Program-made: the position numbers and the translations under genes | Assembly (NCBI RefSeq): GCF_016495405.1 | Contig: NZ_CP044522.1 | Span: forward strand, 372,001-436,000 | DNA from: Cobetia sp. cqz5-12 | GTDB taxonomy: Bacteria > Pseudomonadota > Gammaproteobacteria > Pseudomonadales > Halomonadaceae | Reading direction: 5' to 3' | Length of the DNA stretch: 64,000 bases | In this document: positions 48,500 to 59,700 of the stretch, in pieces | Numbering within the stretch: position 1 is the stretch's first letter | Layout: each line of letters starts with the position of its first letter | Notes under the pieces: generated by a model | Databases searched by the model: none | Told to the model about the DNA's origin: nothing | What the model saw: only the letters and a program-made list of their open reading frames with translations

Positions 48500-48663
48500 T
48501 GTGCGTCTAGCGCTGAATGGCCAACAATTTCATGCGAAACGTTGCCAATGGGGCGGTTTGTCTCGTGGCAGCGTGATGATTTGAATAAGAGTCATATTTA
48601 TTAACGAACTGGCAACCGCGATGGACGCTGGTGAACTCTGGTATTCTAGGAAGACGTGATTCG

Positions 48664-50256
48664 ATGATGACCACCCCTTTCTTGCATAGAGTTCTTTCCA
48701 TGGCCTCCACAGTGTCACGACGCTGGCGTCCCCGCTCGCTGCCGCAGCTGGTTCTGATGGCATTTCTGGTGGTGATGCTGCCGATTGCCGTGCTCATGTT
48801 TCAAGCAGGGCAGGCGCTGTCGGAGTTGTCGGAACTGGCGGATGTCAGTGCCCGCCAGGCCGTCGACCAGACCCGCCGCGCCCGCACGCTGACCAATCTC
48901 GCCGTCGAGATGGAGCGTAGCGCCCGCCAGTACGCCGTGCTGGAAAATCCCGATCTGATGAAGATCTACGCCGACAAGGCCAACAGCTTCCGCACCTTGC
49001 TGGATGAGCAGGCGCGGCTGTTGGGCGAGGGGGACCCCCGCGTCAGCGAGTTGAAGGCGACGCTGTCACAGCTCGAACGCATGCCCGAGATGAGCGTTGA
49101 CCAGGTCAGTCGTCATCTGGAAGATTTCGGGCCCTTCTCGATCCAGGCCAGCGGCCTGCTCAACTCCACGCGTGAACTCGTCGATGCGCGTATCGAAGGC
49201 ATCCGCGCTCGCGCCTCCCAGGTCAAGAATCAGCTGTGGTGGCAGACCGCCGCGCTGGTCTCCATCAGTCTGCTGTTGATGCTGTTCTTCACCTGGCTGA
49301 TCATCCGTCCCATCCGGCAGCTGGAGCGGCGCATCAATGGCCTGGGCAGCGGCACCGACAGCGAGCGACCCATCGTCATCAAGGGGCCGGCGGAGCTGGT
49401 GCAGCTTGGCGAGCGTCTCAACTGGCTGTCGACGCGTCTGGATGAGCTGGAGGAGCAGAAGCAGCAGTTCCTGCGCCACATGTCGCATGAGCTCAAGACC
49501 CCGCTGGCCAGCATCCGCGAAGGTACCGGTCTGCTGATCGACGAGGTCGCCGGGCCGCTGAGTCCGCACCAGGCCGAGATTCTTGGCCTGCTGGATGATT
49601 CCAGCAAGGAATTGCAGAAGCTGATCGAGCAACTCCTCGACTACAATCTGCTGCAGCACAATCAAGGTCTCGAACAGAGCCGCTTCGATGTGCATGAAGT
49701 GTTCAAGGAAGTGCTGGCAAAACATCGCCTGGCACTGGAAAAGAAGGGCATGCGCGTGCATCTTCCGCCTGCCAGCCTCAGTTGGGAGGCAGACAGGCCG
49801 CGTACCGGGCGTATTCTCGACAACCTGATCTCCAATGCCATCGCCTATGGCGAAGACAGCGGTGACCTGTGGTTGAGAGCCCGCAAGGAACGTCGCAAGC
49901 TGGTCATCGAAGTCGCCAACAGCGGTGAGCCCATCGCCGCCCAGGACCGTGACCACCTGTTCAAGCCCTTCTATCAGGGCGCGGTGAAGCGCAAGGGCCC
50001 GCTCAAGGGTTCGGGTATCGGTCTCTCGGTCGCCGCTGACAGCGCCCGCGCCCAATTTGGTCAATTGGCGCTGGTGGATGACCCCAAGGCGGATGTCTGC
50101 TTCCGGCTGACATTGCCGACACCGAGTCGCTCGCTGACGTCAGGGGAAGGTAGTGAGCATGAACCGCAGGCAGACAGGGATGCCGCCGGGGCGGATCAGC
50201 AGTCCACACCACATGAAATGGCGTCATTGAACGCCATCAAGCACGCAAGGAACTGA
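48664..50256 (+). CDS. glrK: Sensor histidine kinase GlrK (QseE)
   Basis: 530 residues. Membrane helices at about 28-47 and 193-213 enclose a helical periplasmic domain. HAMP follows, then the H-box Met-Ser-His-Glu-Leu-Lys-Thr-Pro with His275 and an ATPase domain (Asn-Leu-Ile-Ser-Asn-Ala, Gly-Ser-Gly-Ile-Gly-Leu-Ser-Val). Together with a small lipoprotein and an NtrC-family regulator it forms the glrK-qseG-glrR order known from enterics. There the system answers envelope stress. The ATG at 48664 has AGGAAG 10 nt upstream; an ATG at 48700 is possible. The C-terminus has about 40 extra polar residues. Confidence 0.92.
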   Translation: MMTTPFLHRVLSMASTVSRRWRPRSLPQLVLMAFLVVMLPIAVLMFQAGQALSELSELADVSARQAVDQTRRARTLTNLAVEMERSARQYAVLENPDLMKIYADKANSFRTLLDEQARLLGEGDPRVSELKATLSQLERMPEMSVDQVSRHLEDFGPFSIQASGLLNSTRELVDARIEGIRARASQVKNQLWWQTAALVSISLLLMLFFTWLIIRPIRQLERRINGLGSGTDSERPIVIKGPAELVQLGERLNWLSTRLDELEEQKQQFLRHMSHELKTPLASIREGTGLLIDEVAGPLSPHQAEILGLLDDSSKELQKLIEQLLDYNLLQHNQGLEQSRFDVHEVFKEVLAKHRLALEKKGMRVHLPPASLSWEADRPRTGRILDNLISNAIAYGEDSGDLWLRARKERRKLVIEVANSGEPIAAQDRDHLFKPFYQGAVKRKGPLKGSGIGLSVAADSARAQFGQLALVDDPKADVCFRLTLPTPSRSLTSGEGSEHEPQADRDAAGADQQSTPHEMASLNAIKHARN

Positions 50257-50260
50257 AGTG

Positions 50261-50827
50261 ATGAAGGGTCAACGACTACTGATGCGCCTGGCCGCAGGCG
50301 TATTGCTCAGTACGCTTAGCGCCTGTGGCGCCCTGACCAATATCACCATGCCGGGCAGCGAGCCGGAAGTGGTCAGCCCGAGTGTGCGGGAGAGCTGCTA
50401 CGGCGCCGGTGATCTGCCGGATTTCACCGGCGAGGACTGTCTGCTGGATGAATGGGTCGCCTTCGCGTTGCAGGCCCAGCGTGGCAACAGCGACTGGCGC
50501 GAAAGTACCCTGCTGCAGCTGGAAGGCAACCGTCACGACCGTCGCCTCGCGCGTGCCATCGTGCTCAGCTGGGGCGATGAATCGGACTGGCAGCTGGCCT
50601 CCGACCTCTACAAGGCGGACCTGCCCACCGCCCCGAGCCGCCTGCAGCCGCTGCTTCGCCAGTGGCTCAATGGCCTCGAGGAGCGTCGCGGTCTGATCGC
50701 CGAGCGTGACAAGAATGACGGTGCCCGTCGCAAGCTCAGCGCCGAGAACGCCCAGCTGACCAAGAAGCTGGAAGCCTTGACGGCCATCGAAGAATCGATC
50801 AATTCGCGCCGCCAGAGCACGCCCTGA
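50261..50827 (+). CDS. qseG: QseG-like outer membrane lipoprotein
   Basis: 188 residues. The signal peptide ends in a lipobox Leu-Ser-Ala-Cys22. The mature part has a Cys-Tyr-Gly and Asp-Cys-Leu-Leu-Asp pair and a long helical C-terminus with heptad-like Lys/Leu/Glu. QseG interacts with the kinase in enterics. The assignment rests mainly on position between glrK and glrR and on size and lipoprotein nature. ATG at 50261 with AAGGAAC before it. Confidence 0.78.
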   Translation: MKGQRLLMRLAAGVLLSTLSACGALTNITMPGSEPEVVSPSVRESCYGAGDLPDFTGEDCLLDEWVAFALQAQRGNSDWRESTLLQLEGNRHDRRLARAIVLSWGDESDWQLASDLYKADLPTAPSRLQPLLRQWLNGLEERRGLIAERDKNDGARRKLSAENAQLTKKLEALTAIEESINSRRQSTP

Positions 50828-50948
50828 GCCATCAGCGGCAGACTCTGGCCACGACCCTGTCACTCAATCCCCGTGATTGCATGACGCAAGACTGTGCGGC
50901 CCCGACGTCGATGTCCCCAGGCCCTCGGGTGTCGCAAGGAGAGTTAGT

Positions 50949-52316
50949 GTGAAATACGCACAAGCGCATATTCTGCTCGTCGATGATGATGCGAGCCTGC
51001 TCAAGCTGCTCGGCATGCGTCTCGAAAGCCGTGGCTTCAAGGTCACGACGGCCAGCAGCGGCCGCGAGGCGCTCAGCCGTCTCGAAGCCGCACGTCCAGA
51101 CCTGGTCCTGTCCGACCTGCGCATGGATGAAATGGATGGCATGGCCCTGTTCGGTGAGCTGCAGAAGCGTCAGCCGGGCATGCCCGTCATCCTGCTGACC
51201 GCACACGGCTCCATCCCTGATGCCGTCAGCGCCACCCGTCAGGGCGTGTTCAGCTTCCTGACCAAACCGGTCGACAAGGACGAGCTGTTCGCCGCCATCG
51301 ATGAGGCTTTGGCCCAGGCGCCGCCCGTAAAGGAGGGTGACGATGCCTGGCGCGCTGGCATCATCACTCGCTCCCCGCAGATGGAGCAGATTCTCGAGCA
51401 GGCGCGCATGGTAGCGGCATCCGATGTCAGCGTGCTGGTCACCGGTCCGTCCGGTTCGGGCAAGGAGCTGATGGCCAAGGCCATCCACAACGCCAGCCCG
51501 CGTGCCTCGCGTCCCTTCGTTGCCATCAATTGTGGCGCGCTGCCGGAGCAGCTGCTGGAAAGCGAGCTGTTCGGTCACGCCAAGGGCTCGTTCACTGGCG
51601 CGGTCAGTGCCCATCAGGGCCTGTTCCAGGCCGCGGACGGTGGCACCCTGTTCCTCGACGAGATCGGCGACATGCCACTGGCGCTGCAGGTCAAGCTGCT
51701 GCGTGCACTGCAGGAGCGTCAGATTCGCCCGCTGGGGTCCACCACCTCGGTGCCCATCGATGTGCGCATCATCTCCGCCACGCACCGCAATCTCGACAAG
51801 GCGATGCATGATGGCGACTTCCGCGAAGACCTCTACTACCGCCTCAACGTGGTCAATCTGAAGCTGCCCGCCCTGCGCGAGCGTGCCGAGGATGTGCCGC
51901 TGCTGGCCAAATACCTGATCAGCCAGGCCGCCGCGCGCCACAAGCCGTTCGTGAAGGGCTTCTCGCCGGAAGCACTCAACCTGCTGGCCTCCAGTGCCTG
52001 GCCGGGCAACGTGCGTCAGCTGGTCAACGTGGTCGAGCAGTGTGTCGCGCTCACCAGCTCCTCGATGATTCCGGAAGCGCTGGTCTCCCAGGCGCTGGCG
52101 GCGGAAGAGAACGCCTTGCCGTCCTTCTCCGAGGCGCGTGCCGGCTTCGAGCGCAGCTACCTGATCAAGGTGCTGAAGATCACCGAAGGCAACGTGACCC
52201 AGGCGGCGCGTATCGCCGGGCGTAACCGCACCGACTTCTACAAGCTGCTGGGGCGTCATGATCTGGAGCCGGGCGTGTTCAAGCCGGGCGCCGAGCAGGG
52301 ACCGCCTGATTTCTAG
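50949..52316 (+). CDS. glrR: Sigma54-dependent response regulator GlrR (QseF)
   Basis: 455 residues. Receiver domain (5-120) with phosphoacceptor Asp56, AAA+ domain (about 140-375) and a Fis-type helix-turn-helix (about 405-445, [11 protein letters not shown]). Walker A is Gly-Pro-Ser-Gly-Ser-Gly-Lys-Glu and Walker B Thr-Leu-Phe-Leu-Asp-Glu-Ile-Gly-Asp. The sigma54-contact loop reads Gly-Ser-Phe-Thr-Gly-Ala instead of the usual GAFTGA, a conservative change. The start is a GTG with AAGGAG upstream. It is the likely activator of the sigma54 promoter before glrK. Confidence 0.95.
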   Translation: MKYAQAHILLVDDDASLLKLLGMRLESRGFKVTTASSGREALSRLEAARPDLVLSDLRMDEMDGMALFGELQKRQPGMPVILLTAHGSIPDAVSATRQGVFSFLTKPVDKDELFAAIDEALAQAPPVKEGDDAWRAGIITRSPQMEQILEQARMVAASDVSVLVTGPSGSGKELMAKAIHNASPRASRPFVAINCGALPEQLLESELFGHAKGSFTGAVSAHQGLFQAADGGTLFLDEIGDMPLALQVKLLRALQERQIRPLGSTTSVPIDVRIISATHRNLDKAMHDGDFREDLYYRLNVVNLKLPALRERAEDVPLLAKYLISQAAARHKPFVKGFSPEALNLLASSAWPGNVRQLVNVVEQCVALTSSSMIPEALVSQALAAEENALPSFSEARAGFERSYLIKVLKITEGNVTQAARIAGRNRTDFYKLLGRHDLEPGVFKPGAEQGPPDF

Positions 52317-52333
52317 GTTTATCGCGTCCGAAG

Positions 52334-52512
52334 CCACGCGAAGGGCGCAAGGTCAAAAGCGATCCAGCGCGCCCGCTGCCACGCGAAGGGCGCAAGGTCA
52401 AAAGCGATCCAGCGCGCCCGCTGCCGCGCGAAGGGCGTGAGGTCAAAGCGGCCCAACGCGTCCGTAGCCATGCGAAAGGCATGAGGTCAGAAGCGGCTCG
52501 ATGTGTCTGACG
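52334..52512 (+). repeat. 45-bp tandem repeats after glrR
   Basis: Two identical 45-bp units (52334-52378 and 52379-52423, starting CCACGCGAAGGGCGCAAGGT) are followed by a 44-bp degenerate copy (52424-52467) and a more diverged one (52468 to about 52512). A trailing fragment of the unit also precedes the first copy. No coding function is apparent. Confidence 0.88.
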
Positions 52513-52525
52513 TGAAGCGCCCATG

Positions 52526-52564
52526 AAAAAGCCCCGTTACCGGTTCCGGTAGCGGGGCTTTTTT
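52526..52564. terminator. Bidirectional terminator between glrR and xseA
   Basis: Stem AAAAAGCCCCGTTACCGG / CCGGTAGCGGGGCTTTTT with one wobble, T run on both strands. Confidence 0.92.
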
Positions 52565-52599
52565 CGTCGTGTTCTCGTCATGCGAGGCAAGACAGGAGG

Positions 52600-53970
52600 T
52601 CAGGGGCGCGGCTTGTAGCGGCGTTTGACCTCGACGGCCAGGCGGCCTTCGCCGAGGCGAATGGAGAGCATCTCGCCGGGCTGGGTCTGGTGGGCAGCGC
52701 GAATCACCTTGCTGTCGCCGGGTGCCGGCGTCTGGCTGCTGCCGACGCGTTCGACGATGGCGTAGCCACGGTTGAGCACATTGAGCGGACTGACCGCATT
52801 CAGTGCGCGCATAGCGCCTTCCAGGCGCTCACGGTCAGCGGCCAGGCGACGTGGCAGGGCGTTGTTGAGGCGCGGGGTCAGCATCGCCAGTTGCTGACGA
52901 TGGCGCTGGATGTCGCGCGCGGGGCTGGCCTGCTGTAGACGGCGGGTCAACTGGTCGGCCTTCTGCTGCTCACGGGTCATGCGCATGCGCACTGCGGCGT
53001 GCAGGCGGCGTTCCAGCTCGCGGGCCCGCTGGCGCTGGGTTTCCAGCTCACGGGCCGGATGGCGCAGGCGCGAGCGGGCATGATCCAGACGCTGCGCCGC
53101 CTGGTCGAGGCGGGCACGCTGCGCACGCCATAGACGCTGCTTGAGGGCACTCAGCTGCTGCACCTGGGCGCGTTGGTCCGGGTACAGCGCCTCGGCTGCG
53201 GCGGAGGGCGTCGGCGCACGCAGGTCGGCGGCCAGCTCCGCCAGGGTGGTATCGGTCTCGTGGCCGATGGCCGCCACCACCGGCAGGCGCGAGTGGAAGA
53301 TGGCGCGCGCCAGATGCTGGTCATTGAAGGCCCACAGGTCTTCCAGACTGCCGCCGCCACGCGTGATCAGCAGTGCATCACAGTCGCTGTCGCGGTTGGC
53401 CATCGCCACGGCGCGAATCAGCTGTGGCACCGCCTGCGGCCCCTGCACGGCGACCGGCAACACGCTCAGATGCGCCTGGGGCCAGCGCTTGCGCGTCACC
53501 GCGATCACGTCCTGCAGCGCCGCACCGGTGGCGGAGGTGATCACGCCCAGATGGCGCGGCGGATGGGGCAGGGCGCGCTGATTGGCGAACACGCCCTCGG
53601 CCGCCAGTTGCTCCTTGAGGCGCGCCAGTCGCGCCAGCCACTCCCCCAGCCCCGCCTGCTGCAATACCTCGACGATCAACTGATAGTCGCCGCGCGCCTC
53701 GAACAGTGACACCTTGGCGCGCACCCGCACCCGATCTCCGTCCTTGGGCTTCTCGCGCAGAAACTGGGCACGGCTCTTGAACAGCGCACAGCGCACCTGG
53801 GCGTTGTCATCCTTGAGCGTGAAGTAGCAGTGGCCGGAGCGTGGCTGCGAGAAACCCGAGATTTCCCCCTCGATCCACAGCTCCCCCAGGCCTCGCTCCA
53901 GCAGGCCCTTGGCCTCGCGGTTGAGCTGGGTCACGCTGATGGCGTTGGCGGCAGACGAGGTTTCGAACAC
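52600..53970 (-). CDS. xseA: Exodeoxyribonuclease VII large subunit
   Basis: 456 residues, identical in length to E. coli XseA. The N-terminal OB fold (Trp-Ile-Glu-Gly-Glu-Ile-Ser-Gly-Phe, Gly-His-Cys-Tyr-Phe-Thr-Leu-Lys-Asp) leads to a catalytic domain with Gly-Val-Ile-Thr-Ser-Ala-Thr-Gly-Ala-Ala, Arg-Gly-Gly-Gly-Ser-Leu-Glu-Asp-Leu-Trp and Gly-His-Glu-Thr-Asp. A coiled coil of about 120 residues follows. I chose the GTG at 53970 because AAGGA lies 7 nt upstream and the length fits; an ATG at 54036 would add 22 unrelated residues. Confidence 0.94.
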   Translation of the reverse strand: MFETSSAANAISVTQLNREAKGLLERGLGELWIEGEISGFSQPRSGHCYFTLKDDNAQVRCALFKSRAQFLREKPKDGDRVRVRAKVSLFEARGDYQLIVEVLQQAGLGEWLARLARLKEQLAAEGVFANQRALPHPPRHLGVITSATGAALQDVIAVTRKRWPQAHLSVLPVAVQGPQAVPQLIRAVAMANRDSDCDALLITRGGGSLEDLWAFNDQHLARAIFHSRLPVVAAIGHETDTTLAELAADLRAPTPSAAAEALYPDQRAQVQQLSALKQRLWRAQRARLDQAAQRLDHARSRLRHPARELETQRQRARELERRLHAAVRMRMTREQQKADQLTRRLQQASPARDIQRHRQQLAMLTPRLNNALPRRLAADRERLEGAMRALNAVSPLNVLNRGYAIVERVGSSQTPAPGDSKVIRAAHQTQPGEMLSIRLGEGRLAVEVKRRYKPRP

Positions 53971-55838
<1,868 letters not shown>

Positions 55839-55858
55839 GACATAGCGAAGCGCGACGT

Positions 55859-55889
55859 AAAGCGGGAGCCCAACACGGGTTCCCGCTTT
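55859..55889 (+). other. Intercistronic hairpin between guaB and guaA
   Basis: 13-bp stem AAAGCGGGAGCCC / GGGTTCCCGCTTT with one wobble and no T run. It may partially terminate or protect the guaB transcript. Confidence 0.5.
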
Positions 55890-56003
55890 GCTTGGGTCGA
55901 ACGAACTTTCGGTATCGGCTACCCTCGATGCCAGATTGTTTCGGCCCTGCGCTCCCTCGCAGCTCCGAAGCGGGTCTCACGACTCCCCAATGAGAGACTG
56001 AAG

Positions 56004-57578
56004 ATGCAAGACATCCATTCCCACAAGATCCTGATCCTCGATTTCGGTTCCCAGTACACACAGCTGATCGCGCGTCGCGTGCGTGAGCTGGGCGTGTTCT
56101 CCGAGGTGCGTGCCTTCGACATCACCGAAGAAGAGATCCGCGAGTACAACCCCAACGGCATCATCCTGGCCGGTGGCCCGGAATCCGTCACCGAGCTGGA
56201 CTCGCCGCGTGCGCCCGAGTGCGTGTTCGAGATGGGTCTGCCGGTGTTCGGCATCTGCTACGGCATGCAGACCATGGCCGAGCAGCTCGGCGGCAAGGTC
56301 GAAGGCTCCAACGTGCGCGAATTCGGCTATGCCCAGATTCGTGTCGATGGTGAGTCCGCGCTGTTCAAGGACATCAAGGACCACCTGGACGACGAAGGCC
56401 GCCCGCTGCTCGACGTCTGGATGAGCCACGGTGACAAGGTCGCGAAGGTCCCGGAGACCTTCACCGTCACCGCCTCCACCCCGAGCTGCCCGATCGCCGC
56501 CATGGCGTGGGAAGAGAAGCAGTTCTACGGCGTGCAGTTCCACCCGGAAGTCACCCACACCCTGCAGGGCCAGCGCATCCTCGAGCACTTCGTGATCGAG
56601 ATCTGCCAGTCCGAGCGTCTGTGGACCCCGGCCAAGATCATCGAAGACCTCACCGATCGCGTTCGCGCTCAGGTCGGTGACCGCAAGGTGCTGCTCGGCC
56701 TGTCCGGCGGCGTCGACTCCTCCGTGGTCGCGGCGCTGCTGCACAAGGCCATCGGCGACCAGCTGACCTGCGTCTTCGTCGACAACGGCCTGCTGCGCAA
56801 GAAGGAAGGCGACCAGGTCATGGAAACCTTCTCTCGCCACATGGGCGTCAAGGTCATCCGTGTTGATGCCGAAGACCTCTTCCTCGGCAAGCTGGCTGGC
56901 GTCAGCGATCCGGAAGCCAAGCGCAAGGCCATCGGCAACACCTTCATCGAAGTGTTCGATGCCGAAGCCGCCAAGCTCAAGGACGTCGACTTCCTCGCCC
57001 AGGGCACCATCTACCCGGACGTGATCGAATCCGCTGCCAGCAAGACCGGCAAGTCCCACGTCATCAAGTCCCACCACAATGTCGGCGGCCTGCCGGACGA
57101 CATGAAGATGGAACTGGTCGAGCCGCTGCGCGAACTGTTCAAGGACGAAGTCCGCAAGGTCGGCCTCGAACTCGGCCTGCCCTACGACATGGTCTACCGT
57201 CACCCCTTCCCGGGGCCGGGTCTGGGCGTGCGTATCCTCGGTGAAGTGAAGAAGGAATACGCGGACATCCTGCGTGAAGCCGACGCCATCTTCATCGAAG
57301 AACTGCACAACTTCGGCTGGTACCACAAGACCAGCCAGGCGTTCGCCGTCTTCCTGCCGGTCAAGTCCGTCGGCGTCGTCGGCGATGGCCGTCGTTACGA
57401 GTGGGTCATCGCCATTCGTGCCGTCGAGACCGTCGACTTCATGACGGCCCGCTGGGCGCACCTGCCGTATGAGCTGCTGGAGAAGGTCTCCAATCGCATC
57501 ATCAACGAGCTGGAGCACGTCTCGCGCGTCACCTATGACGTCAGCAGCAAGCCGCCGGCCACCATCGAGTGGGAATGA
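56004..57578 (+). CDS. guaA: GMP synthase (glutamine-hydrolysing)
   Basis: 524 residues. The N-terminal class I glutamine amidotransferase has nucleophile Cys85 in Gly-Ile-Cys-Tyr-Gly-Met-Gln and the His-Pro-Glu motif near 190. The ATP pyrophosphatase domain has the P-loop Ser-Gly-Gly-Val-Asp-Ser-Ser (about 234-240). The C-terminal dimerisation domain ends in Pro-Ala-Thr-Ile-Glu-Trp-Glu. It aminates XMP to GMP. It lies 165 bp after guaB in the usual order. Confidence 0.97.
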   Translation: MQDIHSHKILILDFGSQYTQLIARRVRELGVFSEVRAFDITEEEIREYNPNGIILAGGPESVTELDSPRAPECVFEMGLPVFGICYGMQTMAEQLGGKVEGSNVREFGYAQIRVDGESALFKDIKDHLDDEGRPLLDVWMSHGDKVAKVPETFTVTASTPSCPIAAMAWEEKQFYGVQFHPEVTHTLQGQRILEHFVIEICQSERLWTPAKIIEDLTDRVRAQVGDRKVLLGLSGGVDSSVVAALLHKAIGDQLTCVFVDNGLLRKKEGDQVMETFSRHMGVKVIRVDAEDLFLGKLAGVSDPEAKRKAIGNTFIEVFDAEAAKLKDVDFLAQGTIYPDVIESAASKTGKSHVIKSHHNVGGLPDDMKMELVEPLRELFKDEVRKVGLELGLPYDMVYRHPFPGPGLGVRILGEVKKEYADILREADAIFIEELHNFGWYHKTSQAFAVFLPVKSVGVVGDGRRYEWVIAIRAVETVDFMTARWAHLPYELLEKVSNRIINELEHVSRVTYDVSSKPPATIEWE

Positions 57579-57664
57579 TCGCCTGACGATCATCCCTCGC
57601 TGAGCTGAGGCAGCGTTGTGTCTTGACGGTCTCTTGAGCTGATCGATACAAGAACGCAGCAAGC

Positions 57665-57703
57665 AAAAAGCCCTTCTGGCCATTGGCCGGAAGGGCTTTT
57701 TTT
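57665..57703. terminator. Terminator of guaBA
   Basis: Stem AAAAAGCCCTTCTGGCC / GGCCGGAAGGGCTTTTT with one mismatch and a 3-nt loop, then TT. Its 3' arm shares 16 identical bases with the terminator after the SIR2 gene. Confidence 0.9.
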
Positions 57704-57752
57704 GTGGACGCGATTCAGGAAGTGCTTACCGCCTTGTTTACTGCAGTTCGGA

Positions 57753-58370
57753 TCACTCCTGCTCGGCTGTCTCCTTCCTGGCCTTCTGCAGGTTCAGCCG
57801 GACGCCGTGAGAAGAGTGGAAGAAGCCGAAACCGGCCAGTGGGCGAGTGTCGCCATCGGGAGTCTGCCAGTAGACATCGGCGCGGTGATTGCGGACTTCG
57901 TGCATCACGGCATCGTATTGCAGTAGCAGTGAGCCCGGTTCGGGCTTTTCGGTCGTCACGTTCCATTGGGTGATGACCAGCACGTAGTCGCCGAGTTGTG
58001 GTTGATAGGTGGATTCGAGATGCGCCCCGTTCAGCCTCAGCGGCAGGCTGTCGCCATCCTCGGAGAGCGCGAGGTGGTGACTGAGGTAGTCGCCGAGCTG
58101 ATCCACCAGTGGCTGCGGCAGGGGCTGGCCTGATGCCTGCTCACCAAGGGTTGCCAGTTCCGGCGCGGCGATCAGCAGGTCTTCACGCGGGAATTGGAGC
58201 GAGAGGTGCAGCGTGTGCTGCGGTTGCTGCTCGAATGTCAGCACGCTGCCGGGCAGGGCGTGGGCGTGAGCCGTCTCGATGAGGCCGCCTCCCGCCCCGC
58301 TGACCCCATTGCCGAGGGAGATCACGGCAAGGGCGAGCAGGGCGGTGCGCCAGGAAGCGCGCCGGCTCAT
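57753..58370 (-). CDS. Exported protein of unknown function
   Basis: 205 residues with a basic N-terminus and hydrophobic signal segment (about 8-26). The mature part has a Pro-Gly-Ser-Val-Leu-Thr-Phe opening, a beta-rich middle with Tyr-Val-Leu-Val-Ile-Thr-Gln-Trp, and a Phe-Phe-His-Ser-Ser-His-Gly-Val-Arg segment near the C-terminus. I do not recognise a family. The start overlaps the DUF3500 gene stop by 4 bp, so the two proteins are probably made together and both exported. Confidence 0.75.
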   Translation of the reverse strand: MSRRASWRTALLALAVISLGNGVSGAGGGLIETAHAHALPGSVLTFEQQPQHTLHLSLQFPREDLLIAAPELATLGEQASGQPLPQPLVDQLGDYLSHHLALSEDGDSLPLRLNGAHLESTYQPQLGDYVLVITQWNVTTEKPEPGSLLLQYDAVMHEVRNHRADVYWQTPDGDTRPLAGFGFFHSSHGVRLNLQKARKETAEQE

Positions 58371-59560
58371 TCGGTCTGGCCGCCGTAGTCGTCGGTGCGA
58401 TCCCGCCATACCGAGTGCGGGTGGTTGCCGACCTTGTCGGTGGACTTGTTCGACTGCAACGAGAATTCGATCCACAGCGAGGGGCCGTGGATACGCACGT
58501 AATCGTTCTCGGCGCTGACCTGCGGCGTGCCGGAGAAGCCGAGGTAGGTGTCCGAAAGCTCTGCGGTGTACTTCGCCATGTAGGCCTTGGCCTCCGGCGC
58601 GGAGATGTCGTCCACGTAGGTCTCGATGGCGGTGAGCAGCAGCGCTTGCTGGTCGTCATCCAGCTCGGAGACGGGAATGCCTTCATAGCTATCGGGGATG
58701 GCATCGTCGGCCTGGGGGCCAGCGAGGATGTCACGGTAGGTGCCTTCCAGCGTCGCCTTAGCCTTCTGATCATCGGAGAGCGAGCTCAACAGGGTGGCGA
58801 AGGCATCGCGTTCCTGAGTCAGCGGCTCGTTCACGCGCCCGTTCATCTCGAAATACGGAAAGGGTTCCACGCCACGGAAGGAGGGCGTGGCCCCGGCCAG
58901 CTTGCCGTCGGTGTAGGTGTTGGCGAAGGCCATATGGTGGCCGCCGTAGTAAAGCTCCCAGGTGCCGCTCTCACCCGGTGTGCCGAGGAAGGCGAACTTG
59001 GTGTTGTAGGAGGAGTAACCGGCCTTGTAGTCGGTGCTGACGGTGTTGATGTAGTCGTCGGCGTTGAGCGTCTGAATCATCTCGTCGAAGCCTTCATCCG
59101 GCGCATGGCCGGTGGCTTCCAGCATGATGGCTTTGACGAGGCCGCGCTGCTTGATGCTCAGCTCGCCCAGCAGCACGCCGGGGCGTTTCGGGAAGGCACC
59201 GGCTGGCAGGTTGCTCCAGTTCTCGGCCTCTGCGAGGGAATAGTCATGCTGCAGGTTCTGCAGGATGGCATCGTCGGAGATGTCGGCCTTGAGCAGATCA
59301 ATCAGGCACAGCATGCGCTCGTAGCCGGGCGTGTCGCCGCACTCGGCGGCGCTCTCGGGGATCGGTACGCTCTGCATCTGGGTGCTGGTATCGCCCATGC
59401 GCGCGCGCAGCGCCTCGCTCAGGGCCTGGTCTTCCGCTGACATCGGCGGCGGGCCATCGTGATCGGGCGGCGGCCCGTCGTGCCCTTGTTGTGCGAGGAC
59501 GGGGAAGGACAGGAGCGCGGCCAGCGCGGCTCCTCCGGTCACTGCGAGACGTCGGGACAT
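58367..59560 (-). CDS. DUF3500-family exported protein
   Basis: 397 residues. Signal peptide with Ala-Leu-Leu-Ser-Phe-Pro-Val-Leu-Ala (about 8-23), then a His/Asp/Pro-rich stretch (Gly-His-Asp-Gly-Pro-Pro-Pro). The DUF3500 domain includes Trp-Glu-Leu-Tyr-Tyr-Gly-Gly-His-His-Met-Ala, Phe-Arg-Gly-Val-Glu-Pro-Phe and a C-terminal Val-Arg-Ile-His-Gly-Pro-Ser-Leu-Trp-Ile-Glu-Phe followed by His-Pro-His-Ser-Val-Trp. These conserved His suggest metal binding, but the biochemical role is unknown. ATG at 59560 gives a proper signal peptide; upstream in-frame residues look untranslated. Confidence 0.85.
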   Translation of the reverse strand: MSRRLAVTGGAALAALLSFPVLAQQGHDGPPPDHDGPPPMSAEDQALSEALRARMGDTSTQMQSVPIPESAAECGDTPGYERMLCLIDLLKADISDDAILQNLQHDYSLAEAENWSNLPAGAFPKRPGVLLGELSIKQRGLVKAIMLEATGHAPDEGFDEMIQTLNADDYINTVSTDYKAGYSSYNTKFAFLGTPGESGTWELYYGGHHMAFANTYTDGKLAGATPSFRGVEPFPYFEMNGRVNEPLTQERDAFATLLSSLSDDQKAKATLEGTYRDILAGPQADDAIPDSYEGIPVSELDDDQQALLLTAIETYVDDISAPEAKAYMAKYTAELSDTYLGFSGTPQVSAENDYVRIHGPSLWIEFSLQSNKSTDKVGNHPHSVWRDRTDDYGGQTE

Positions 59561-59700
59561 CGATAGGCCTATTTTCCGGGGACGAAGGAAAACCTTAGCC
59601 CGCCTGATGTCGAGCAGGAAGCCTTCACCCGATGATTTCTTTGTGCACATGCCGTGGGCTGTGCGTCGGTTGGCGACGACAGCCACGGGGCATGTACGGC

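Larger units (their letters stand above)
47953..48500 (+). ncRNA. Candidate sigma54-dependent small RNA upstream of glrK
   Basis: No reading frame here looks real, but the transcript would be highly folded. The 5' end pairs GTGAG with CTCAC (48014-48018), enclosing a TCATCG/CGATGA helix. Two tandem 4-bp hairpins have hexaloops AAGGAC (48132-48145) and AAGGAT (48146-48159); a 7-bp hairpin loop with GGA is at 48171-48193 and a small AGCG/CGCT hairpin with loop CGGA is at 48294-48305. GGA in loops is the hallmark of CsrA/RsmA sites. Two possible ends: a hairpin plus TTTTCTC (48315-48359) or a strong terminator at 48473-48499. Position next to glrK is that of glmY in enterics. Function is inferred. 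Confidence 0.5.

Noticed and set aside
52334..52512. CRISPR array
   Set aside because: Repeats are directly adjacent with no unique spacers and there are no cas genes.
55977..57683. 568-codon open frame antisense to guaA
   Set aside because: Shadow of guaA; no recognisable domain.
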